Positions 18,381 to 28,052 of a stretch of DNA of 64,000 nucleotides are shown here, piece after piece. Source of the DNA: Lentimicrobiaceae bacterium (lineage in GTDB: Bacteria > Bacteroidota > Bacteroidia > Bacteroidales > JALOCA01); assembly GCA_023227965.1 (NCBI GenBank), contig JALOCA010000009.1, positions 25,174-89,173 on the forward strand, read 5' to 3'. The stretch's first letter is position 1, and each line of letters opens with the position of its first letter. The position numbers and the translations under genes were made by a program. The notes beneath the pieces were generated by a model that ran no database searches, was not told the origin of the DNA, and worked only from the letters and a program-made list of their open reading frames with translations.

Positions 18381-19397
18381 ATGTATACTGTAAAACAATT
18401 CAGTAAAAATATTAAATACATATTTTTATTTTCTTGTTTATTATTTTCATTTTCACTTTCTGCTCAGGAAATCAAAGCGGAAGTAAAGCTCGATACCAAC
18501 CAGATTGTGATAGGCGATCAGGTTACAATTAATTTATCCTTGCGTTTACCCAAATCATACCCGTTTCGTTGGACTGCATTACCTGATACACTTGCCGGCA
18601 AAATTGAAATAGTGAGCAAATCAGCCATTGACACAATCGTATCGGCTGATAGTAAAAATATTACACTTAACCAACACCTTACAATAACTGCTTTTGATTC
18701 GGGATATTATGCTATACCTCCCTTTAGCTTCGCTTATCATAAACCAGGGGACACCACCACGTTGTTTGCTGAAACAGAAGCTCTTTTGCTAAATGTTACC
18801 ACTGTAGCTGTTGATACTACAAAAGCCATCAAGGACATAAAACCATTAATGGGTGTTCCCATTACTTTTGGAGAAATACTTCCCTGGCTGGGTGGGGCAT
18901 TGGCGCTGGCAGGCATCATCGCATTTATTGTTTATTATTTTAAAAGGAGAAGAAAAGCATTGCCATTGTTTAATTTTCCTGTAAAACCGCCTTTGCCTCC
19001 ACACGAAAAAGCACTTATTGCCCTGGAAGAGTTAAAAAACAAAAAACTCTGGCAAACTGGTTTTGTAAAAGACTATCATACTGCCGTTACAGATATTATC
19101 AGACAATACATTGAAGAAAGATTTTTTATTAATGCAGTGGAAATGACATCGGATGAAATATTGTGGGCGGTTAAAGGAAATAACTTCCCGATGGAAATAG
19201 CAGATAAGTTGAGAGAAATACTTGTGATAGCTGATCTCGTAAAATTTGCCAAAGAAATGCCTCTTTCACTACATAATGAGCAAAGTATGGCTTATGCTTT
19301 TGATTTTGTGAGAGCCACCCTCCCTGCAACTGAAACACAGGAAACAACGAAAGAAAAATCTTTAGAAATTATTTCTCAACCACCTAAGCTTGTTTAG
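18381..19397 (+). CDS. Single-pass membrane protein of the bat operon, uncharacterised
   Basis: A 338-residue protein with a signal peptide (cleavage likely after SLSAQ, about residue 29), an extracytoplasmic beta-rich domain (about 30-150), one transmembrane helix near 168-188 followed by KRRRK, and a cytosolic helical tail with HEKALIALEELKNKKLW. This layout resembles a short BatD-like protein; the tail resembles the cytosolic tail of BatD downstream. It lies between DUF58 and batA, 2 bases before batA, so it is probably part of the same complex. Function unknown. Confidence 0.8.
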   Translation: MYTVKQFSKNIKYIFLFSCLLFSFSLSAQEIKAEVKLDTNQIVIGDQVTINLSLRLPKSYPFRWTALPDTLAGKIEIVSKSAIDTIVSADSKNITLNQHLTITAFDSGYYAIPPFSFAYHKPGDTTTLFAETEALLLNVTTVAVDTTKAIKDIKPLMGVPITFGEILPWLGGALALAGIIAFIVYYFKRRRKALPLFNFPVKPPLPPHEKALIALEELKNKKLWQTGFVKDYHTAVTDIIRQYIEERFFINAVEMTSDEILWAVKGNNFPMEIADKLREILVIADLVKFAKEMPLSLHNEQSMAYAFDFVRATLPATETQETTKEKSLEIISQPPKLV

Positions 19398-19399
19398 TT

Positions 19400-20395
19400 A
19401 TGTTCAGCCATTTGTATTTTGTACAACCTTATTTTTTGCTGTTGTTGCTGGCTGTTCCCGTATGGATAGTATGGCATAAACTAAAAAAACCAAATTTACA
19501 TGCCCATATTCAGGTTTCCACGTTACAGCCGTTTGCAAATATTACATCGGGATACCGGCAGCGTTTTTTTTCATATTTTTGGATATTGCGGATGCTGGCT
19601 TTTGTATTACTTGTGATAGCCTTAGCCCGGCCTCAGTCAAGTCTTTCGCGGCAGGATATTTCTGTTGAAGGAATTGATATTATGCTGGCTACCGACATTT
19701 CGGGCAGCATGCTTGCCGAAGATTTCAAACCTAACCGGTTGGAAGCAGCTCAGAAAGTTGCAATTGATTTTATTAAGGGACGACCTAACGACCGTATCGG
19801 TTTGGTTGTTTTCAGTGGCGAAAGTTTTACTCAATGCCCCCTAACCACTGACCATTCTATACTTATTAATCTTTTTAAGGATATCAAAAGTGGTATGATA
19901 GACGATGGAACTGCCCTTGGCGATGGGTTGGCAACGGCGGTGGACAGGCTCAGAAACAGCAAAGCCATCAGCAAAGTCATCATTTTGCTCACCGACGGTG
20001 TAAACAATATGGGTTCTCTCGACCCTATTTCGGCTGCCGAGATTGCCAAATTGTATGGAATCCGTATTTATACAATAGGCGTGGGAACCTATGGAACAGC
20101 TCCTTATCCCGTGCAAACTCCTTTCGGAATTCAATATCAGGAAATGGAAGTTCAGATTGATGAACCCTTGCTGAAACAGGTAGCCCAAATGACTAACGGA
20201 GGTTATTTCAGGGCGATAAATGAACATAAACTCGTGAAAATTTATCAAAAAATTGATAAATTAGAAAAATCAAAAATTGATGTTACCGAATTCAGGAAAA
20301 AAAAGGAGGAATTTTTACCTTTTGCCCTCATCGCATTGATTTTGCTTGTCATTGAAATGGGATTGCGTTATACAGTTTTCAGAGTTTTACCCTAA
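19400..20395 (+). CDS. batA: BatA, membrane VWA protein
   Basis: A 331-residue inner-membrane protein: N-terminal BatA helices (about 8-28 and 55-75), a VWA domain (about 88-290) and a final helix. The metal-ion-dependent adhesion site is complete: DISGS near 97, the threonine in DDGTALGDG, and the aspartate in LLTDGVNN. It begins 2 bases after the preceding gene and 18 bases ahead of batB. In Bacteroides the Bat proteins support aerotolerance; how they act is not settled. Confidence 0.94.
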   Translation: MFSHLYFVQPYFLLLLLAVPVWIVWHKLKKPNLHAHIQVSTLQPFANITSGYRQRFFSYFWILRMLAFVLLVIALARPQSSLSRQDISVEGIDIMLATDISGSMLAEDFKPNRLEAAQKVAIDFIKGRPNDRIGLVVFSGESFTQCPLTTDHSILINLFKDIKSGMIDDGTALGDGLATAVDRLRNSKAISKVIILLTDGVNNMGSLDPISAAEIAKLYGIRIYTIGVGTYGTAPYPVQTPFGIQYQEMEVQIDEPLLKQVAQMTNGGYFRAINEHKLVKIYQKIDKLEKSKIDVTEFRKKKEEFLPFALIALILLVIEMGLRYTVFRVLP

Positions 20396-20413
20396 TTAAA
20401 TACCAGCCTTATT

Positions 20414-21451
20414 ATGTTTCGATTTGCTCATCCATTATTTTTTTACGGTTTTTTACTTGTTCCATTACTTGTGCTGGCGTTTGTGTGGATGCAGAAACAA
20501 AAAAAAGATGCTCTTGCAAAATATGGAGATGCAACTGTAATTCATCAGCTTATGCCCTATGTTTCGCGACAGCGAAGCATTATCAAATTTATTCTTCTCA
20601 TTTCTGCCTGCATTTTTATTATTATTGGGCTTGCCGATCCACAAATCGGGTCCAAAATTGAAAAGATAAAACGCAAAGGTATTGACATTGTCATTGCACT
20701 TGATGTGTCGAACAGCATGTTAGCAGAAGATATCAAACCTAATCGTCTTGCCAAGGCAAAACAATCCATTTCAAAACTTATTGATAACCTCGAAAGCGAC
20801 CGCATCGGGATTATTGTTTTTGCCGGAAAAGCCTATGTGCAGTTACCTATTACAAACGATTATGGAGCCGCAAAACTTTTTCTGTCGAATATCAGTACCG
20901 AAATGGTTCCTACGCAGGGAACGGCTATAGGCGAAGCCATCAATATGGCATCGCAGTCTTTTAATAACTCTAAGGCTACTCGCGTAGTCATTGTAATTTC
21001 TGATGGTGAAAATCACGAAGATGATGCGATTGCTGCTGCCAAAGAAGCTGAGAAACAAGGCATATTTGTTTATACCATCGGGATGGGGCTCCCCGAAGGT
21101 GCACCCATACCCGTTTTTGATGATAACGGATTCCAGGTGGATTATAAAAAAGACATGGATGGCAGTACCGTGATTAGCAGGCTGAATGAAGATTTGCTAC
21201 GCGAAGTTGCCCACACGGCTAAAGGAGCATATGTAAGGGCAAATAATATGGAAGCCGGTTTGGATAAAATATTTGAAAGTTTCACACGACTTGAGAAAAA
21301 AGAATATCAAAGCCGTTTGTTTTCCGATTATGAAGACCGTTTTCAGTATTTTCTGCTGATTGCTGTTGTTTTAATTTGTATAGAAATTATCCTTGCCGAA
21401 CGTAAACCTAAATGGGCTGGTAAAATAAATCTGTTTGGCAAAAAAGAATAA
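20414..21451 (+). CDS. batB: BatB, membrane VWA protein
   Basis: A paralogue of BatA with 345 residues: two N-terminal helices, a VWA domain and a C-terminal helix. MIDAS residues are DVSNS near 97, the threonine in TQGTAIGEA and VISDGEN; the same KPNRLAKA motif follows the MIDAS as in BatA (KPNRLEAA). The tandem batA-batB pair suggests an old duplication and a heteromeric complex in the membrane. Confidence 0.94.
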   Translation: MFRFAHPLFFYGFLLVPLLVLAFVWMQKQKKDALAKYGDATVIHQLMPYVSRQRSIIKFILLISACIFIIIGLADPQIGSKIEKIKRKGIDIVIALDVSNSMLAEDIKPNRLAKAKQSISKLIDNLESDRIGIIVFAGKAYVQLPITNDYGAAKLFLSNISTEMVPTQGTAIGEAINMASQSFNNSKATRVVIVISDGENHEDDAIAAAKEAEKQGIFVYTIGMGLPEGAPIPVFDDNGFQVDYKKDMDGSTVISRLNEDLLREVAHTAKGAYVRANNMEAGLDKIFESFTRLEKKEYQSRLFSDYEDRFQYFLLIAVVLICIEIILAERKPKWAGKINLFGKKE

Positions 21452-21503
21452 CTTTGTGTAGTTTATGTTTGAAAAATTATATATATCATTTACAGGTATT
21501 AAG

Positions 21504-22181
21504 ATGAAAAGGCAAAATAAATACCGGTTTTTAGTCCTGCCATTACTCTTCATTCCGTTATTGCTTTCTGCACAAAGTGAAACCCATTTGCTTCGGCAGG
21601 GCAATAAGTTGTATGAACAAAAAAAATATAAAGATGCGGAAATAAACTACCGCAAAGCCGGCAGCAAAAGTAAAAATCCTTTTCGGGCAAATTATAACCT
21701 GGGAAACAGCATGTACAAACAAAATAATTACAACGAGGCCGCCTCAGTATATCGTGAATTACTAACCCGTAAAAGCGATAAAAAAAATCTGGCAAAAGCC
21801 TACCACAATCTTGGGAATTCATTGCTGCAGGATAAAAAATACGAAGAGAGTATCAAATCCTATAAGAATGCACTCAGAATTAATCCTAAAGACAACGATA
21901 CCAAATATAATCTCGAATTTGCCAAACGAAAACTGCTGCAAAAACAACAGCAACAAAAGCAAAAAAATAATAATAAACAAGATAAAAAACAGAACGATCC
22001 CAAGCAGGATAAACAGCAGCCGCAGCCGCAACAGCAAAAACAACAGCAACAAAAACAAATTTCGAAGGAAGATGCCGAACGTATGCTTCAAGCATTAAAA
22101 AATGATGAAAAGAATACTCTGGAAAAACTTAAAAAACAAAATGCCAAAAAAGTAAAGGTGGCTGTTGAAAAAGATTGGTAA
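21504..22181 (+). CDS. batC: BatC, TPR protein with Gln/Lys-rich tail
   Basis: A 225-residue periplasmic protein with a signal peptide (LPLLFIPLLLSAQ), two to three TPR repeats (about 30-145; NYNLGNSMYK and AYHNLGNSLL are typical TPR helices) and a low-complexity tail of Gln, Lys and Asn (about 150-200). The ATG at 21504 is preferred to one at 21465 because it gives a standard signal peptide. The tail is encoded by short CAA/AAA runs and is prone to length change. Confidence 0.9.
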   Translation: MKRQNKYRFLVLPLLFIPLLLSAQSETHLLRQGNKLYEQKKYKDAEINYRKAGSKSKNPFRANYNLGNSMYKQNNYNEAASVYRELLTRKSDKKNLAKAYHNLGNSLLQDKKYEESIKSYKNALRINPKDNDTKYNLEFAKRKLLQKQQQQKQKNNNKQDKKQNDPKQDKQQPQPQQQKQQQQKQISKEDAERMLQALKNDEKNTLEKLKKQNAKKVKVAVEKDW

Positions 22182-22198
22182 TTTAAAAAATACACAAA

Positions 22199-24052
22199 AT
22201 GAAGCAAGTAGCTTTTTTGTTTTTTTTACTTTGTTTTTTTGCCGGAAATGTTTTTTCCGAGGATGTAAAATTCACAGCTACAACAAACGGTAATGTGGCT
22301 GTTGGCGAGCAATTTGTGCTTGTGTATTCGGTGAATGCCGAAGCCAATCGGTTTACGGGTCCTTCTATCAAAAACTTCGACGTTCTTGCGGGACCAAACC
22401 AGTCATCAAGTTCGAGTATACAGATTATCAATGGAAGTGTAACACAAACGGTTAGTTTACGTTACACTTACTATTTGATGGCTAACAGCGAAGGAACTTT
22501 TACCATCCCCCCGGCAAGTGTGTTTGTAAACGGGAAAAAATATTCTTCAAATACAGTTACAATTCGGGTAAGTAAGGAAAGTTCAAATGCTAACAGCCGT
22601 ACCCCAAACCGTCAGAATTATCGGCAACAGCAGAATGATTTCAGTGATGAAGTTAAGGGACAGTCGGTTTTTTTGAAAGCCAATGTAAATAAATTTAACC
22701 CTATGCAGGGTGAACAAGTTTTGGTAACCTACAAAATATATTTTAAAGGAGTTCAGATATCTCAATTTGCAATAAACAAATTAGCTACATATTCAGGTTT
22801 CTGGGCACAGGAACTCACAAAAGAAAACACAAAACCAAAGCTTTATACTGAAATTGTTGATGGCGAAAGATATAATGTAGCCGAGATACGAAAAGTGGCA
22901 TTATATCCTCAAAAAACAGGCAAGTTAACCATTGCTCCACTTGAAGTGGAAACATTATGCCAAATGCTTTCAAAAAACCGCAGGCGTTCCAATGACCCTT
23001 TCTTTGATGATTTTTTCAGCGACTTTTTTGGTCCTACAGTGCAGAATGTTAAGAAAACGCTTAAGTCAAATAGCCTTTCAATTGATGTGAAACCTTTGCC
23101 TTCCGAAGGCAAACTTTCAGGGTTTTCCGGAGCAGTGGGCAATTTTGTAATGAAATCGGAAATTGACCGTACTTCGCTCAAGGCTAACGAATCGGTAACT
23201 CTTAAAATAAGCATTTCGGGGAGTGGCAATCTTAAACTGATTGATAAAGTTGATGTACAGCTTCCTCCTGATTTTGAAACCTACGACCCGAAAATTACTG
23301 ACCGTATCAACACAAGTGAATCTGGAATTTCAGGCACACGAACTTTTGAGTACCTTATGGTTCCGCGCAATGCCGGAAAATATACTATTAAGCCTGTGTT
23401 TTTTAGCTATTTCGATCTTAATAAGCAGAAATACATCACACTGACTTCTCCGGAATTTGTAATTGATGTGGCTAAGGGCGATGGAAAGCAGGCTTCGGTA
23501 ACATATTCCTCGCAGGAAGAGGTAAAAGTTTTGACAAATGACATCCGTTTTATTAAAAGCCAGCACTTTGTATTGCAACCCATCAACAGTTTCTTTTTTG
23601 GCTCGGGTTTGTTTTATCTACTTTGGCTGCTTCCTTTTGTATTGCTGGGAATATTTATTTTTGTAAGAAGAAACAGCATTAAAAAACGCAGCGACCTGGT
23701 AAAAATGAAACACCACCTTGCGAATAAAATTGCTGTACAACGTCTGAAAACAGCGCAACAATTTCTGGAAGCCCGCAAATCGGATGATTTTTACGAAGAA
23801 ATATCCAAGGCTCTCTGGGGTTACCTGGGAAATAAATTCAATATTTCCCTTGCAGAGTTGTCGCTTGATAATGTAAAAATAAAGCTTTTGCAACATAATA
23901 TTAGCGAGCCGATTATTTCTGGGTTTATGAATACACTGGATGACTGTGAATTTGTCCGTTTTGCACCAGGAGAGCCTTTTGAAAATATGGAATCAGTATA
24001 CCAAAAGGCAAAAAATGTGATAATCAATATTGAAAAAGAACTTAAAACATAA
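22199..24052 (+). CDS. batD: BatD, large membrane-anchored protein (oxygen tolerance family)
   Basis: A 617-residue protein of the BatD family: signal peptide (about 1-20), long beta-rich periplasmic part with repeated immunoglobulin-like modules (about 25-430), one transmembrane helix near 470-490 and a cytosolic helical tail. Family motifs such as GEQFVLVYSVN near the N-terminus and YYLMANSEGTFTIPPASV are clear. It lies 17 bases after batC and ahead of batE. Confidence 0.92.
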   Translation: MKQVAFLFFLLCFFAGNVFSEDVKFTATTNGNVAVGEQFVLVYSVNAEANRFTGPSIKNFDVLAGPNQSSSSSIQIINGSVTQTVSLRYTYYLMANSEGTFTIPPASVFVNGKKYSSNTVTIRVSKESSNANSRTPNRQNYRQQQNDFSDEVKGQSVFLKANVNKFNPMQGEQVLVTYKIYFKGVQISQFAINKLATYSGFWAQELTKENTKPKLYTEIVDGERYNVAEIRKVALYPQKTGKLTIAPLEVETLCQMLSKNRRRSNDPFFDDFFSDFFGPTVQNVKKTLKSNSLSIDVKPLPSEGKLSGFSGAVGNFVMKSEIDRTSLKANESVTLKISISGSGNLKLIDKVDVQLPPDFETYDPKITDRINTSESGISGTRTFEYLMVPRNAGKYTIKPVFFSYFDLNKQKYITLTSPEFVIDVAKGDGKQASVTYSSQEEVKVLTNDIRFIKSQHFVLQPINSFFFGSGLFYLLWLLPFVLLGIFIFVRRNSIKKRSDLVKMKHHLANKIAVQRLKTAQQFLEARKSDDFYEEISKALWGYLGNKFNISLAELSLDNVKIKLLQHNISEPIISGFMNTLDDCEFVRFAPGEPFENMESVYQKAKNVIINIEKELKT

Positions 24053-24058
24053 TTGGTT

Positions 24059-24829
24059 ATGATAAATTGTATCAGAATAAAATATGTATTTATAACTGTG
24101 TTAATGCTTTTTGCAGTACATGGTTTTTCAGGGGATTATCAGCAACTCATAAAGCAGGCAAATAAAGATTATTCTGCCGGTGAATATAACAAAGCAATTT
24201 CAGGTTACGAGAAAGTGATAAGCCAGGGCTACACCGCTGCTGAACTGTATTACAATTTGGGGAATGCGTATTTTAAAATAAACGATTATCCTTCTGCCAT
24301 ACTTTTTTATGAAAAAGCCTGTAAGCTTAAACCTAACGATGATTACATAGAAACAAACCTAAAAATTGCCAACAGTAAAATAATTGATAAAATTGAACCG
24401 ATTCCCCACTTGTTTTACAAACGATGGTGGTTATCGGCACAAAACCGCTTTACGCTCAACGGTTGGGCGGTTTGTATCATTATTACGAGCGTTTTATTTT
24501 GCCTGTTTGCAGGCATTTATCTGGTTTCTGCAAAGCTTATTTTTCGTAAAACAGCATTTTGGAGCGCAATCCTGCTGCTTTTTGTAACATTATTATCGTT
24601 TACGCTTGCGTTTCAACGATACAATTCCATTCGTAACCAGCAGGAAGGAATAGTGTTTTCGCCGACGATTACGGTAAAAAGTTCGCCCGATGCAAACAGC
24701 ACCGACGTATTTGTAATTCATGAAGGCACTAAGGTAGTCATAACCGACCGGCTCGACAGTTGGGTAGAAATAAAAATTGCCAACGGAAATGTGGGTTGGA
24801 TACAAAAAGAGCTTCTGAAAACCATTTAA
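24059..24829 (+). CDS. batE: BatE, TPR and SH3-like domain membrane protein
   Basis: The last bat gene, 256 residues. Signal peptide (to about residue 24), two TPR repeats (about 30-100; LYYNLGNAYFK), two transmembrane helices (about 135-160 and 168-188) and a C-terminal bacterial SH3-like domain (TVKSSPDANSTDVF to GNVGWIQKELL) that may bind cell-wall material. The ATG at 24059 is used rather than the TTG that directly follows the batD stop. No terminator is visible after it. Confidence 0.92.
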   Translation: MINCIRIKYVFITVLMLFAVHGFSGDYQQLIKQANKDYSAGEYNKAISGYEKVISQGYTAAELYYNLGNAYFKINDYPSAILFYEKACKLKPNDDYIETNLKIANSKIIDKIEPIPHLFYKRWWLSAQNRFTLNGWAVCIIITSVLFCLFAGIYLVSAKLIFRKTAFWSAILLLFVTLLSFTLAFQRYNSIRNQQEGIVFSPTITVKSSPDANSTDVFVIHEGTKVVITDRLDSWVEIKIANGNVGWIQKELLKTI

Positions 24830-24842
24830 ATATGCCCAAACC

Positions 24843-24899
24843 AATTCACTAATTCGTAATTCGTAATTTGTAATTCGTAATTTGTAATTTATAATTTGT
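24843..24899 (+). repeat. Seven-base tandem repeat (AATTYGT), about eight units
   Basis: Seven- or eight-base units of the form AATTCGT or AATTTGT run directly up to the ATG of the phosphodiesterase gene. Such arrays can change copy number by slippage; here that would change the spacing between any promoter and the start codon. Confidence 0.85.
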
Positions 24900-24900
24900 T

Positions 24901-25392
24901 ATGCCCTTAATCGGATTGCTTTCTGATACACATGCTTACCTGAACCCCCAACTGATTCCTTTTTTCGAAAAATGCGATCAGATTTGGCATGCCGGCGACT
25001 GGGGCAGCATGGAAGTGGTGAATGCCCTGCAAGCGGAAAAACCGGTTAATGCAGTGTATGGCAATATTGACGGGTACGATATCCGGAAAGTTTTCCCAAG
25101 GCACAATGTGTTTTTTTGTGAAGAAGTGAAAATATTATTGATACATGCCGGAGGCTACCCCGGGAAATATTCTTATGAAACGCAAAGTCTGATTGAACGT
25201 AACCAACCTCAGCTTTTTATCTGCGGACATTCCCATATATTGAAAGTAATTAATGATTCACAAAATTATTTGTTGCATATTAATCCTGGTGCTGCTGGCA
25301 AATTCGGTTTCCATACCGTAAGCACAGCCGTACGTTTTGCAATTGACGGAAATCGCATTCACAGTCTTGAGATACTTGAAATGAAAAAATAA
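24901..25392 (+). CDS. YfcE/MJ0936-type metallophosphoesterase
   Basis: A 163-residue cytosolic phosphodiesterase of the calcineurin-like fold. Metal ligands follow the family pattern: D9 and H11 in SDTHA, the aspartate in HAGDWGS, the asparagine in YGNIDGYD, the histidine in LIHAGGYPG, and ICGHSH near the C-terminus. Physiological substrate unknown. It follows the bat operon on the same strand but across a heptamer repeat array, so its expression may be independent. Confidence 0.92.
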   Translation: MPLIGLLSDTHAYLNPQLIPFFEKCDQIWHAGDWGSMEVVNALQAEKPVNAVYGNIDGYDIRKVFPRHNVFFCEEVKILLIHAGGYPGKYSYETQSLIERNQPQLFICGHSHILKVINDSQNYLLHINPGAAGKFGFHTVSTAVRFAIDGNRIHSLEILEMKK

Positions 25393-25436
25393 CAGCGGGA
25401 AGGGAAGGGGAGGTGCCTTCTGCAAAATGCGGGTTT

Positions 25437-26681
25437 CTATTCGCTATAAAGTAGATATTTTTTACGCTTGGCTTTGTATTTTTCCAAGTCCGATTGCCAG
25501 CTTTTACGAATCTCTTCTTCGCTTAATCCTTTAATTATCTGTTCACGCAAGCGTGGCGAGCCCGCCAGTTTATCGAAAAAGGTGTTAAAAAATAATTTGT
25601 TGTCGGGTAAAATTTTATACATATTTATCAGCCAGCCAAGGTACAAGCAGGCAGTTCTCGTCCTGAACTTTTCTGCGGAATCTCTCAGGTTAAGTCCGAA
25701 ACAGGAAACGCCATCGTACAGGGGGGCATAAGTCGTTTTGGGGTCTCCTTTGGGTGTAAAGCAAAAATCTTTTTTGGGGTAATCCGGATGACCGATCATG
25801 GTAAATGAAGCAGAAGTGCCCCTGCCTACACTTACATTCGTTCCTTCGAAAAGGCAGAGAGAAGGATATAGCAGAACCGCTTCCGGGCAAGATAAATTAG
25901 GGGAAGGGTTAATAGGAAGCACGTATTGCATACTATGTGTGTAATTTTCAATGGCAACATACCTCAGCCGACATTTTTTGCCACCGTGCAACCATCCTTC
26001 TCCATTTATCATTAAAGCATATTCGGCTATCGTAAGCCCGTGCACAATGGGAACCGGATGCAGTCCCACAAAAGAGCGGTAAGCTGTATCCAGCACAGGA
26101 CCATCTACATAAAAACCGTTGGGATTAGGTCGATCGAGGACAAGAAGTTCCACATCATTTTCGGCACAGGCTTCCATTACGTAAGTGAGTGTTGAGGAAA
26201 AAGTGTAAAAACGTGCGCCCACATCCTGAATATCAAATATAACCAGATCGATATCTTTAAGGTCTTCAGCCGTGGGTTTCAAGTGTTTGCCATACAGGGA
26301 AACAATAGGCAAGCCAGTTTTCCCGTCTAAGGAATTATTCACCTTTTCGCCTGCCTGTGCGTTACCGCGAAAGCCATGTTCGGGGGCAAAGACTTTTGTA
26401 ACGGCAAAACCTGCATGCAATAAACTGTCCACCAAGTGTGTTTTCCCTATGAGTGAAGTTTGATTGGCAACCACTGCGATATTTTTTCCCTTCAGTAATT
26501 CAAAATATTGACTTGTGCACTCTGCACCTGTATGAATGCCGTTGGCAGGTAATTGGTTTTGTGGATGGGCACAGGCAACGGGTAATAAAAAGAAAATTAA
26601 CAAAAAATGTTTATATAAACACTGTATAAACAAATGCATATATGGGTTCCCTGTCGCGGGTTTCTGAATCAGTATCTTCAT
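25437..26681 (-). CDS. namZ: Exo-beta-N-acetylmuramidase NamZ (DUF1343), lipoprotein
   Basis: The DUF1343 family, founded by NamZ, removes terminal MurNAc from the non-reducing ends of peptidoglycan fragments. The 414 residues include a hydrophobic signal with a lipobox (LPVAC, C37 from this start), then ELLKGKNIAVVANQTS, VFAPEHGFRG, and FDIQDVGARFYT, all family hallmarks. The ATG at 26639 would give a shorter, more normal signal; both starts remain possible. The role would be cell-wall recycling or scavenging. It is divergent from the permease gene. Confidence 0.92.
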   Translation of the reverse strand: MKILIQKPATGNPYMHLFIQCLYKHFLLIFFLLPVACAHPQNQLPANGIHTGAECTSQYFELLKGKNIAVVANQTSLIGKTHLVDSLLHAGFAVTKVFAPEHGFRGNAQAGEKVNNSLDGKTGLPIVSLYGKHLKPTAEDLKDIDLVIFDIQDVGARFYTFSSTLTYVMEACAENDVELLVLDRPNPNGFYVDGPVLDTAYRSFVGLHPVPIVHGLTIAEYALMINGEGWLHGGKKCRLRYVAIENYTHSMQYVLPINPSPNLSCPEAVLLYPSLCLFEGTNVSVGRGTSASFTMIGHPDYPKKDFCFTPKGDPKTTYAPLYDGVSCFGLNLRDSAEKFRTRTACLYLGWLINMYKILPDNKLFFNTFFDKLAGSPRLREQIIKGLSEEEIRKSWQSDLEKYKAKRKKYLLYSE

Positions 26682-26695
26682 ATGGCTTTCTTTTT

Positions 26696-26703
26696 TACTT
26701 TTG
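26696..26703 (+). promoter_or_regulatory. -7 element TACTTTTG, permease gene
   Basis: Match to TAnnTTTG, 17 bases ahead of the GTG start at 26721. Confidence 0.55.
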
Positions 26704-26720
26704 CTAAAAAATAATTCTCT

Positions 26721-27941
26721 GTGCGTCCGGGACTGTTTATTGCACGTAAAATTCTTTCCAAAAATAAGGAAAATTTTTCACGACCCATCGTCAACCTCGC
26801 TGTAGCTGCTATTGCGCTGGGTATGTCGGTAATGGTAGTATCGGTAGCCATACTCACGGGTTTCAGGCAGCAAATTCGTGATAAAGTAAGCGGGTTCAGC
26901 GGGCATATCCAGATTATTCCTTATTCTACCAACAAATCCTTGGAATCTCCGCCATTGTTTAAATACCAACCTTTTTATCCGTCCCTTGGCAAACAGAAGG
27001 GCATCAGCCATATTCAGGTTTTTGCTACCAAGGCTGGCATCATCAAAACTGATAAAGATATTCAGGGCGTGGTTTTCAAAGGCATAGGACGCGATTACGA
27101 CTGGAGTTTTTTCGACAGCCACCTCAAGTCAGGTAAAATTTTACAGATTTCAGACAGCGGAAGATGCGACCAGGTATTGATTTCAAACCTTATTTCCCAG
27201 AAACTTAGGCTAAAAGCCGGTGATAATGTACGTATGTTTTTCGTTATCAACAACCAGCCACGCGGAAGGAAATTTACCATAGCTGGTATCTACGAAACCG
27301 GACTCGAAGAATTTGACAATACTTATGTTATCGGCGATATTTATCATATTCAGAAATTAAACAACTGGGGTGCCGATTCGGTAGGTGGTTTTGAAATTTA
27401 TGTAAAAAATTTCTCCGACATTACAAAACTGGGCAAACAAACTAACCAAAACATTCCTGTGCAGACCGAGGCAGTAACGTTGCGCAACCTTTATCCCCAG
27501 ATTTTCGACTGGCTTGATTTACAGGATACCAATGTAATAATTATCCTTACACTGATGGCACTGGTGTCGGCGATAACTATGGTCTCCACCTTGCTTATCC
27601 TTATTCTTGAGAAAACCAATATGATAGGCATCCTTAAAGCACTTGGTGCCCAAAACAGGCTTATCCACAGAATTTTTTTATACAAAGCACTTTATATCAT
27701 CGGGAAAGGAATGTTTTGGGGAAATATTGCCGCCATCGGTATCTGCTGGCTGCAGCTACATTTTGGATTTATTAAGCTTCCCCAGGAGTCGTATTATATG
27801 TCGGTAGTGCCCATACAATTAGAAGTGCTGCCCATAGTGGGAATCAATGTGGCTACCTTGCTGATATGCATGTTAATAATGCTCATTCCATCGCATATCG
27901 TTTCACGCATTCAGCCTGTTAAAGCGATTCGGTGGGAATAA
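26721..27941 (+). CDS. ABC transporter permease, LolC/LolE type
   Basis: A 406-residue inner-membrane protein with the FtsX/LolE layout: an N-terminal helix (about 25-48), a periplasmic domain (about 50-265) and three C-terminal helices (about 272-300, 320-345, 370-392). The N-terminus FIARKILSKNKENFSRP resembles LolC/E. It would extract outer-membrane lipoproteins and hand them to LolA, which is encoded at 54 kb; the ATPase LolD is not adjacent. The start is a GTG at 26721 with a -7 element 17 bases ahead. Confidence 0.88.
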   Translation: MRPGLFIARKILSKNKENFSRPIVNLAVAAIALGMSVMVVSVAILTGFRQQIRDKVSGFSGHIQIIPYSTNKSLESPPLFKYQPFYPSLGKQKGISHIQVFATKAGIIKTDKDIQGVVFKGIGRDYDWSFFDSHLKSGKILQISDSGRCDQVLISNLISQKLRLKAGDNVRMFFVINNQPRGRKFTIAGIYETGLEEFDNTYVIGDIYHIQKLNNWGADSVGGFEIYVKNFSDITKLGKQTNQNIPVQTEAVTLRNLYPQIFDWLDLQDTNVIIILTLMALVSAITMVSTLLILILEKTNMIGILKALGAQNRLIHRIFLYKALYIIGKGMFWGNIAAIGICWLQLHFGFIKLPQESYYMSVVPIQLEVLPIVGINVATLLICMLIMLIPSHIVSRIQPVKAIRWE

Positions 27942-28052
27942 AACAAATGCTATTTTTTTTGAGAATTTGCTTATGGGAACTAAAGACTAAACATAACTTT
28001 ACTAACAGTGCGAAATAGAGTTAATCAGGCGCAGTTCCTTAATTCCTAATCC

